This document shows, piece by piece, positions 54,914 through 64,000 of a DNA stretch of 64,000 bases; the first letter of the stretch is position 1; the number at the start of each line of letters is the position of its first letter. A program made the position numbers and the translations under genes. The DNA comes from Alopecurus myosuroides (lineage: Eukaryota; Streptophyta; Magnoliopsida; Poales; Poaceae): positions 13,614,826 through 13,678,825 of the forward strand of contig CM054062.1 in NCBI GenBank assembly GCA_028641055.1, written 5' to 3'. The notes beneath the pieces are model-generated. The model did not search any database. It was not told where the DNA came from and worked only from the letters and a program-made list of their open reading frames with translations.

Positions 54914-57316
54914 CTCATGCTCCTCTTCATTCTTGGAATAAATAAGGATGTCATCAATGAACACTACCACAAAATTTTCAAGGAACCCATGTAGCATGTT
55001 GTTCATTGTCTCCATAAAGATTGCAGGAGCATTGGTTAGTCCAAAACACATAACTTTGTATTCATAATGACCATACTTAGTGCAAAAAAGCAGTCTTTTC
55101 AATGTCTTGTTCCCGCACATGAATTTGATTGTAGCCAGATTGGAGGTCAATCTTCGAGAACACCTTAGCTCCATTAAGTTGATCAAACAAGTCCTCGATG
55201 CGGGGAAATGGATATTTGTTCTTGATGGTTACCGCATTAAGAGCACGATAATCAACACATTTTTGCCAACTGCCATCCCTCTTGGCAGTAAACATAACAG
55301 GTGCTCCCCAAGGTGAGACACTACGGCGAATCAAACCTTTGGATAACATATCGTCCAACTGCTTCTTCAACTCTTCTTGAAATGGTCTTGATAATGGATA
55401 AGGAGCCATAGAGATAGGTCGAGTGCCAGGAATAAGTTCTATACGAAACTCCACATCTCGTTCTGGTGGCATACCAGGCAACTCGTTGGGGAATACATCT
55501 GGGTAGTCTCGTACCACTTGGATCGACTCAACTGACATGGAGGTGCTTGGTGTCTCAACAAGAGCCAACAATAACCCCGTCTTGACTGGTCGTTGCCCAG
55601 GAAATAAGCTAGCCAGGACAAATAGAGAGTGTGGAGGAGCAGTTCCTTGAAAGATCAACTCCTCGCCGGATGGGGCCTGTAGAGATACAGTCTTCCAAAA
55701 ACATGATATCACGGCGCGATAGCGATGCAACCAATCCATGCCAAGAATAACATCAAAAGGCTTAAGTGGAATGACCATAAGATTAGCTACAAAATCTTCA
55801 TCGACTATACATATCACACCACCAGGACATATTATGGAAGAACAAATTAGTCCACCGGGAGAACTAACGACCACTAACTCTCCAATCTCTTGTCGAGATA
55901 AATTAGCCTTATTTGCAAACTCTAGCGAAACAAACGAATAAGTAGCTCCGGAATCAGAGAGAACCAGTGCATCATGAGAATCAACTGGAAGTGTACCTGT
56001 CATGACATCTGGACGTCCTAGAGAAGCACCGGTCGGCATGGCATAGACCCCAAGTTGTGGTGGAGCAGATGGTGCCCCAACACTATGTTGTGATGGTGCA
56101 GGTAACTGAAGCGGAGCTGCCGGTGAAGGAAACTAGGCTGAAGCAACCGGAACCGCCTGCCATACATAGCCAGGAGGCAGTACAAAACCTGGTGGAAACT
56201 GTGGATTAGGAGTACGGGAAGCTGCTAACATATGAACAGATCCTCTAGATGACGCAGAAGTAGAGCCAGAGCCAATAGGTGTCCTCTCCCATTTGAGAAT
56301 GCTAGCTGGGTTTTCGCGACAAACACGCCCCATATGACCTGGACGTCCACAGTGGTGACATTCCCCAACCTAGGAACACTCAGAAGCACGATGTCCCTCA
56401 CCACACTTGAAACAGATCATGCCTTGCCCAGGTACCACGCGAAATGATGGAGTCGATGAAGATGAGCGTGTCACTGAAGAAGGCTGAAAATTTGATTGCT
56501 TGAACTTTGTTGTTTGTTGCGGACGGTGATTCCCCTTGAACTTCTTGAAAGGGGGTTGATGATTAACACATTACCATCACGGTTGCTTCTCTTCTGGTCA
56601 CCACCTATGCCACTAGAACCTCCTATGCGACCCTCCTCAGCAGCAGTGAGTCAAACTTCCAACTCCATTCCCCTAGCCTGCTTAACCATGGACATGTAAT
56701 CATTTGAAGGTCTCGCTGCCATCACCTCTCTGTATCTAGAGTTAAGTCCTCTAAAGAATGCCCTAGCCTTTGCCGCCTCGTCATGCTTCACATGATCAAC
56801 AAAGAGAATCATCTTGCTGAACTCAGCCTCATACTCGTCTACCGATAACTTCCCTTGCTTAATGTGATTCTACTTGTCAGTGAACTGCTGCACGAAAACA
56901 TCCCAAGTGGGTTCTCCATGAACAGGAACATAAGCTGCACGAACTCCTGTCCACCATGCATCAGCAAGACCTTTAAGGTTGAAGGCCACAAAGAGAACCC
57001 GCTTGTGCGGAGGTAACTCCATAGCTGCCATATACTTCTCGATGGTGCTCAGCCAAGATGATGCATCCATTGGAGTCCCAGTTCCATGAAAGTCACCAGC
57101 CTTCATCTCTAACCAGTTTTTGAGAATCGTCCCTTGGCCATCATGTCCACTATCAGCAGCATATTGGGTCGCACTCCCCTCCTCATGATTACTATTCTCA
57201 ACTTCTGCACCAGATTCATCGGCACGGTTATTGCGGCCTCCATGACCACGAGTATTGTGGCCATGACCGCGACCTCTACGTCTCGGCGGCATAATATACA
57301 CAATATTAGCAATCAT
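54914..57316 (-). pseudogene. E2 gag, protease and RT N-terminus
   Basis: In minus sense from ATG 57316, or 57292 (MPPRRRGRGHGHNTRG). The gag core has AWWTGVRAAYVP; stops occur at about 56868-56870 and near 56650. Two CCHC knuckles at about 56330-56420 (CFKCGEGHRASEC and CHHCGRPGHMGRVC) are separated by a TAG. Protease and the RT start lie in one open frame at 56039-55077: [11 protein letters not shown] in place of [14 protein letters not shown], then [15 protein letters not shown] and [14 protein letters not shown] frameshift near 55080 leads to the next part ([19 protein letters not shown]), which stops at the Tekay junction. The protein roles match those of the Tekay gag-pol; this copy is long dead. 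Confidence 0.85.
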
Positions 57317-57520
57317 CAGTCAAAGGTTCAAAGACTTGTACATAATCACCATAAGAAAATAGCACATAAGCGTAAATGCAATGCATGACCCAACCCATCC
57401 TATTGTGCACCGGTGTGTCAAGTTTTAAGGTTGTTTTACTCAAATTTTAGTTAATCCTAACTAAGGTTCTAGTTTATTTTAACAATGATGAAAAGGTTTT
57501 ACACCAAAGACCTAAAGCCC
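57317..57520 (-). other. E2 leader
   Basis: Short noncoding leader between primer site and gag; nothing else seen. Confidence 0.6.
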
Positions 57521-57532
57521 GCTCTGATACCA
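57521..57532 (-). promoter_or_regulatory. E2 primer binding site (initiator Met tRNA type)
   Basis: TGGTATCAGAGC in minus sense, two bases after the LTR end. Confidence 0.9.
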
Positions 57533-57534
57533 AC

Positions 57535-59850
57535 TGTAACACCCCAGGACAAACGAGCACTTGGGATGCTACCACGATCACTACTTAAGAGAATAACTAT
57601 GACCCTTTAGGGAAAAATCGGCAAAGTCTCCTTTGGTTTTTTAGACATCCACCACAGGCAATAAGATATAAACATGAAACAAGGATATAAGACAAAAATC
57701 AAAGAATACACGATCAAATAAAAATGAGACTTGGTACAGAAGATTATTACTAAGCTACCACCACGCAAGTCAGGTAACCACGACAAACGGATGAATAACC
57801 AAAATCGTCTAGAACGACACTTCCATTAAGAAACACGACCAGAAATGATGAGGTAATACTCCTAACGATCAAATGTAGTTGTTCCGAGATTTTGTGATGA
57901 AAAAGTGAATCGTATGGTGATGAAGGTGAGTGTGCTACTCCCATAACTCCCCATGCATGTCGTCCTCAGTGTTTGCCTAAAAACACAAAAGCAACAAGGG
58001 TGAGTACAAATACTCAACAAGTTCATAGAGAAATAGTAACTTCACATAAATCAAAACATCATTCACCCATTAGCATATTTTATGATGTCCTACATGCCTA
58101 TATGCTCATCTCATCTCATCGCGAATACCAGTATTGCTTGAGTGGACACCCGTCGGCATCCACTCACTCCAACTCGTGGAGGGTGCTTCCAATGTGGGCC
58201 GCAACCCATCAAAGGAAGTCTCATTGTGCCCACCGAAGTAGGTCACTTTAACATCCTTGTCATAATGGGTATGAAAATATGGATAATGCACATGTCATCA
58301 TGAGCCTTTATCATCATCATCATGGAAATATCATAAACATAAATGGAAATCTTTATAATTAAATCAAGTGAAGAGAGATGTGCAAAATTCACTATCCATC
58401 ATGAACTTGCCTCAACCGCGGGGCACAAACTGTGAGTTGTAAGGTGCTGAACTGGAATTATCGACACATGTTATTCAAACAAATAGCACTCAATACACAG
58501 CATGGTTCCATAAACAATACATTTCGAAATCAACAACGCTTCCTATGTGCAAGCCCCTCCTCTTGAGCAACATATGACCCTCGATAAAACTGAGCAACCA
58601 GTTATAACTAAAACGCAACCATAGCGATGATTTATTCACCATCAACACGCTACTTCTCACACTTTCCTATATATAAAAAATTCTGGACAATAATTTCATA
58701 ACTACCTCAAACTTGAACATTGCTAAAGTTCTGTCATTACAGGACAGAACAATTAATATTTACATAAGAATTATTATTCTTCTCGAAATATTTCAAATAA
58801 TGGAAGTTATACGATCAGAAAAAGATTCTCCACAACCTATATGTTCAGCCCATAATTTAATTCCAACGTTTATAATGCCTAAAGGTGTAAAGGAGGCCAT
58901 GGTGTACATGAATTAAACAGTTCTGGACAATAAACTAAAAGGAACGCTGCGAGCAAACCGCTCAACCAAATTGCGCAATTAAAATTTCTACGGAAAGGCT
59001 GAAACATGCTCTACAACTTTCATTCAAATTGTAATTCGAAATTATGTGCAGATCCACCCAGAATTCAACTCAAAGTTTACAGTACTTGACAGAAACTGCA
59101 GTATATTCTCTAACTGAATCGGTACAGAGAAACACACGTACAGGCTAAGAGGGAGCTAGCAAACTGCAGGAATAATCGGTTCTCTATGCCCAAAACGTGA
59201 AGCTAAAAGGTACATGCTGCTACAGTCCCAATGATTATGGGAACAAAGAAGAACAGAACACCAATTCTGATGTTAACCCAACCTGTATAACTAGAAGTGC
59301 AGCCTGACTACAACGTTGTTAGAAGAATAAGAAACAAGACAATGGGACGGATGCACGCACTGCTATGACGATGAACAACAGAGACGAAAACTTGATCCGG
59401 CAAATCGCCCGCGGACCTAGCAGCAGCAGGTTCAATTGAACAACCTCATGGTGGCGGCTTCGATTAGGAAGGCAGGGGTAGTGCTACGATAGGAGGAGAA
59501 CCGCCCTGACCTAAAACGCTAGGAATCGTGGCCAAGCTGGGCACGGACGCCGAGTCCAAGGCCTTAGGCCCAGCCCCAGTCCATGAGTTTCTCTGTTCTA
59601 GTTGTCTCGATAAATACAAGCAGACTGCAAATATAATAATACCAACTCACAGATCAAATGGTTACAACTTTGTGCAATCTCACCATATGTCACCGGTTCA
59701 AGTGCTACCACTAGCACTAATTTGTTCTTTTATTTTATTTTTCTCTAATTTCCTCTTTTCAAATCACATTCAAATAACCTCTTGAGCCTATTTGTTTTCT
59801 ACAAGATTAATTAGGCATACAAAACTAGCATCGAAATTTGGGGTATCACA
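57535..59850 (-). repeat. E2 5' LTR
   Basis: About 2.3 kb. In minus sense it starts TGTGATACCCCAAATTTCG at 59850 and ends GGGGTGTTACA at 57535. It contains short frames without recognisable domains. The other LTR of E2 is not in the window, so its age cannot be estimated. Confidence 0.8.
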
Positions 59851-60024
59851 GGGATCTTTTTCGGGCAATTTACAGAAAGATGATTTTTGTGCACAGAAAC
59901 AAGACACCAAGGTATTTCTGCTAAAAACAGCGTTAGTCCGTGTTAGTTGTATCCAAAACTCACAAGTTTAGAGGCAAACAATAGCAAAAATGCTCGAAAA
60001 AAGAGATACGTTTTGGACGTATCA
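59851..60024 (-). repeat. Tip of an Athila-type LTR
   Basis: In minus sense begins TGATACGTCCAAAACGTATC at 60024, the well-known start of Athila-lineage LTRs in Triticeae-like genomes. It runs only 174 bases before the E2 LTR interrupts it. Confidence 0.65.
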
Positions 60025-62330
60025 GTTTATCATCATAAAACTTGTGAAAAGGTTTTCCCAAATTCATGTTGCATAGTACACCATAGTGCTATGGTGTGTT
60101 TGCACGTTGTGACCATAATCCATTGGATATTGTGTGGTCGATAAATATCTCTTATCAAATTATTTTTATCATTTGAGTTATATGTTAGAAACAAAACGTT
60201 CACTTTATATAATAGGAAAACCATCTAAATCCGTGCAGACAATACCATACGAGTCATGGCATGGAATTTTAGCCTAAATTTTCGTTTACGTAATTTGGGT
60301 TTCGATGTTTTTGAACTTGAAGCTGATAAATTCATCTTTGTAGAATATCTAGAAAATTAACTGATACATCTTTCACAATGAAAGAAATTTATTGTTGGAA
60401 CATACCTTTCTAAAGAATTTGTATCTTGACAAGGGTATAAGTGAGAGAAATAGTAGAGTAAGACAAAGTTTATGAAAATTATCTCCGCACAGCGAGTGGC
60501 ACAGCGGAAGTCGTTTCGTAACCGTCCTCTGGAAGGAAGTTAGTGGTTATGATCACGACTCTGATCTAAAGCTCTTACTGAGGTCGTAGGCATACGAGGA
60601 TGCATTTCACAATGTGTATGTGGTATGGCAATCTTGTGATGATCGCCCTGTTTGTTAAACATGATAAACCTACAAACTACAAATAAGAGATGGTGGACCT
60701 AAATCCGAGAAATGGCTATGAGTCATATATAATCCTAGTTAAATCCAGGTATGACTACCAAGTGGTGACTTGGGTAGGTCTTCTCAAATGGCCTCCAGGC
60801 TGTTATGAGAAAATGGAATTTTATGAGAAGATAGACAATGACAGAAGAACAACTGTCTATGAAGTTCGATTTGTAACGAAATCGTTTTCAACAAATTCCA
60901 GGAGTTAACCCTAGTGAGATTTAATCTCAGGTGGCAAAATTTAAGTCTATTTAGGATTGCTTTTAGCAGTTAATACAATTTGATAAATTGTTATACGGAC
61001 AAAGAGACCATCTTCCCTAATGGCAACATTAAGAAAGAGTCATAGTAGAACAAAAGGTTTTTTTGGTCCTAAGGATGCTAGACACACATACAAACTTCAG
61101 CTGCCCATTCATGGGCTAAAGCAAGTATATCAGAGCTACAATCTTCACTTTGATAATGTAATCAAAGGATTTTTGGAGTTGTCCAAAATAGGTGAAGAGA
61201 CCTGCATTTAAAGAAAAGTGAATGGGAGTTAAGTAGCTCGTCTTGACCTTATATGTGAATGGCATATTTGAGTGGGAGCTAAAACGAATTTCCTATTCTT
61301 ATATGTGGTGGCATATTTGAGTGGGAGCTAGGTGTCATCCCTATATAATGTGTGGTGACATATTGGAAAGGTTTATATGTGGAGATATATTAGGAATGAT
61401 ACAGATCCTCTAAGCAAAGTATAAATGGTAATTTAAATGTATAAATTCTCTATGAATGAAGTTAAAGGTATTAGGCATTAGATCTATAGTGAATAGATCA
61501 AGGATCTTAATGACATTAAGTCATATTATTTTCCTAGACAGGGTTATGAAGGTATTCAGACTAGGACAAGTAAAGAGAGAGTACTTACTTGTATGGAAAA
61601 GGAAAATATCGATTTTATCTCGACATGTCAACAAAATGAAGAAAAGGATGTCTGACATCCTCTATGCGTTTGTCATAGGTCCTTTCATGTTATCATGTTG
61701 AATTCTCGACTTTGTGTGACCCAAGTTCTTCGTTGAAGAACATGTTCTAGAGCGATTCTTGAATGGATCGATGAACAAATTTTAAGTATACATATTTCAG
61801 TGTCTGGTGAGAACTTAAGTTATGTTTTCTGGTCTTTGGTGAGAGTGAAAAGTCAACTAGTCGTAAGGAATTACGATGATGCAAGTCTCACACGACTAGA
61901 AGTCTCATATAGGAAAACTTTGTTGTTTGAGAAATGACATAGTTAGTTTGCGAAGTGGTAAATGTATGCGCTATCACACAATCTACATAGGTATACAAGT
62001 ATATGGCTACTTTAAAGTGGCAAATGTGGGTGGACTTAGATGGTTTTCTCGAGATGGTATGATGTCCTTTGAAAGATATCTTAGATTCTTAAGGTCCATA
62101 CTACGCGACTGTTTGATTCTTACTCCATCAAACGAACCATATATTTCACCAATATCATAAAGATACGAAACACTGTCAACCTAGGAGACATTAAAGTTTT
62201 TGAAAAGAACATATAGATCTGAATGTAGAAGATTTGTTGACTTAAAAATCTTTTTCCACGAGCAGTGCATGGTCTAGGCACGAGGAGGCTAATGGTGTTA
62301 TATCAAAAGGACACTAGATTACTTGAACTC
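60025..62330 (+). pseudogene. Decayed Copia pol (integrase to RNase H)
   Basis: No long frame remains, but ordered Copia signatures can be read in shifting frames. The integrase end has KPSKSVQTIPYESWHG (about 60220-60265) and FLKNLYLDKGISE (about 60405-60450). The RT box PIHGLKQVYQSYNLHFDNV is at about 61104-61160. The LGIRSIVNRSR region is at 61463-61500, followed by RNase-H-like remnants to about 62160. Order and the downstream polypurine tract and LTR show plus orientation. In a living element this would be protease-integrase-RT-RNaseH. The 5' part lies on the far side of the nested insertions or is lost. Confidence 0.65.
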
Positions 62331-62334
62331 TAGT

Positions 62335-62347
62335 GCAAGTGGGAGAC
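62335..62347 (+). promoter_or_regulatory. Copia polypurine tract
   Basis: GCAAGTGGGAGAC directly before the LTR, the form typical for BARE/Angela-like grass Copia elements. Confidence 0.7.
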
Positions 62348-64000
62348 TGAAGGAGTAATGCCCTAGAGGAAATAATAAAGAGTATTTAATATCATAACTC
62401 TAATGTTTATAATGTTTTATACCATGTTATAATTGTATTAAGCGCAAACATTAATACATGTGTGGTATGTAAACAAACCAGGTCCCTAGTAGCCTCCAGT
62501 TATACTAGTCCATTGGGCAACAGATGATCAAGGTTTCTTGATCATGGGCATTTATGTCATTGACAACGGAATCATGTCATTGGATAATGATGTGATGGAC
62601 TCACACCCACCCAATATGTTTATCATAACGAGATCTAGTTCTTTGACCGTGAGATGGTATCTGAATTGCTATCCTGGAAGTTACTTTGATTGCATCAAAC
62701 GTCAAACCGTGACAGGGTGATTATAAATGTGTCTCTTGGGTAATAAAAGGGATATGTTGAGGCGAGCAATCAAGAGCGGGACTTTCCAATCCTAATGACG
62801 GATAGATACTCCTAGGCCCACTCGGTGGAGTTGCATCAATTAGCTTGCAAGCATGTGACTCTGTCACGGGGATGCAACGACACATAGCGAGTAGAATTGT
62901 TCTGTCGAGAACGAGACTGAACGGGGTATGAAATACCGGAAGATCAAGTCTCGGACTAACAGAGTATCACTAAGGCAAGAGGTATGGTGACTTATATTTA
63001 AGGTTGAAAGCGACGCAAAACTTCGATGGATACACATGGACCATTAATGTTCAGATCCCGCTATTGTTCATTGGTCGTGGAGAGGTCTCGGCCATGTCTG
63101 GAGTAGCCCGAACAATAGGGTGCACACTTAAGGGTAGATGATGTTTTAAGAGAGATCTTAGTACCAAAGATAATAAATAAAGAGCGTCGGAATCGTTCTG
63201 GTATTTATTCGCCAGGAATCAGAGAGTCTCGAAGGGGTATCGGAATTAAGGGAGAAATGCCCGATAGTAATCGGAGAGTACCGGAAGTGGTTCTGGGACT
63301 CGAAATAAATAAAAAATGTATATTTTTTATTATTAGTGTAATTAATAATTAATATTTATGTTTAAAGGAATTTATTCCACTAATAGGCCTTCCGGGCAAA
63401 AGAGGCCATTAGGGGAAAAGTGGGAGAAAGAAAAGGGGAAAAGGAGGGGATCCCACATGGGCCACTTGGGGCCCATGTGGGGATGCGCATCCCTCCATTG
63501 GCCGCATGGCCATGTGGGGTTTAGTCCCACATGGCTTGGCCAAGGGGAAAACCTCCCCTTCCCCCTTTATATAGTTGGACTCCCCTCCCCCTTTTCCCAT
63601 CCAACAATCTCTCTTCTCTCTTCTCCAAATGTGGTTCTATTTTGAGCCGTGCTAGGAGTTTAGAATTATCTACTATAAGCACACCACTCTGCTATTATTC
63701 TTAGGTCCATCTCTCTACTTTCGCAATCTTCGCTGGGCCAGAGACCGGGAGACATCATCTACACCAGACATGTGTAATCCCACGAGGTGCAACACTTGGG
63801 GCACTAGTCGTGGAACCACTCCCAGACCTTGAGGTTGGCTTCGTTGTCTTCATTGAGCCCTTGTGCGGGAGGCTAATCCCCGCTTTCGGTCTTCAAGGGT
63901 ATGATCACCATTCCTTCTTCTTTACTCTATATCTGCATAGTAATAGATCTTGGCTGTTTTTCGGTTATCGTTGTTAGGAAAAAAAATTCTGCTACAAAAC
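62348..64000 (+). repeat. BARE/Angela-like Copia 3' LTR (runs off the window)
   Basis: Starts TGAAGGAGTAATGCCCTAGA, comparable to the familiar Triticeae LTR start with ATGCCCTAGAGGCAATAATA. It shares the internal order of such LTRs, including the GATCCCGCTATTG block near 63055 and CTTCAAGGGTATGATC near 63890. The last bases before the window end (AAATTCTGCTAC) match the usual LTR tail, so only a few bases should be missing. A TATA box TTTATATAG lies at 63567-63575. Confidence 0.75.
63567..63575 (+). promoter_or_regulatory. TATA box of the Copia LTR
   Basis: CCCTTTATATAGTTGG within a C-rich context, about 430 bases before the window end. Confidence 0.6.

Larger units (their letters stand above)
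38749..59850 (-). mobile_element. Degenerate chromovirus-type Gypsy element E2, interrupted
   Basis: In minus sense: 5' LTR (57535-59850), Met primer site, gag, protease and RT up to 54914; then the Tekay insertion; then the rest of RT, RNase H and the front of integrase from 40108 to 38749, where the CACTA end cuts in. The catalytic part of integrase and the 3' LTR are missing. Many stops and frameshifts show that it is clearly older than the Tekay element inside it. Confidence 0.85.

Overview
The window looks like nuclear, gene-free intergenic DNA of a large-genome grass. The evidence is the set of element families: long-LTR Tekay-type chromoviruses, Tat-lineage Gypsy elements carrying an extra convergent gene, Athila-type elements with a tRNA-Asp primer site, a CACTA transposon with GGTCCCGG-type subterminal repeats, an L1-like LINE tail and a BARE/Angela-like Copia LTR. 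The mixture fits Pooideae grasses (Triticeae, Avena or Lolium relatives) best, but I cannot name the species. I see no convincing host gene, tRNA, rRNA, MITE or CRISPR.

Layout. 1-8008: the 5' end of a minus-strand chromovirus-like element (leader, iMet primer site, then a very long LTR split by a LINE tail), inserted in an Athila element. 8009-26170: that minus-strand Athila element (called A), interrupted in gag by a complete Tat-lineage element (Tat1, 9644-23655, target duplication CTATC). 26171-26725: an oppositely oriented Athila LTR piece (B), itself cut by A. 26726-29196: the 3' part of another minus-strand Athila (C) with its env-position ORF. 29200-32274: a plus-strand Athila gag-protease remnant (D) and leader, sharing a ~225-bp inverted repeat with C. 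32275-34791: the 3' end of a second Tat element (Tat2). About 34850-38748: a CACTA transposon lacking a recognisable left end. 38749-59850: a degenerate minus-strand chromovirus (E2), split inside its reverse transcriptase by a young Tekay element (40109-54913, target duplication CTCAT). 59851-60024: the tip of an Athila-like LTR. 60025-64000: a decayed plus-strand Copia element and its 3' LTR, running off the window.

How the parts relate. The order of insertion reads from the nesting: Tekay into E2, E2 into an Athila-like LTR, that LTR into Copia; Tat1 and the left chromovirus into Athila A, A into LTR B, B into C. By-eye LTR comparison gives about 0.7% difference for Tekay and about 1.4% for Tat1, so both are recent. 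Tekay is nearly intact: long LTRs, primer site, an extra ORF with a possible double-stranded-RNA-binding fold, gag-protease, RT-RNaseH-integrase-chromodomain and polypurine tract, broken only by one in-frame TAA. Tat1 has gag-protease and RT-RNaseH-RNaseH-integrase on the minus strand and, converging on them, a spliced five-exon gene with its own TATA box.

The most interesting candidates are the Tekay extra ORF with the splice-like sites before each ORF and inside the LTRs, the spliced convergent gene of both Tat elements, and an in-frame array of polypurine-tract-like units in Tat1 pol. All coordinates and identities were read by eye; no alignment was run.
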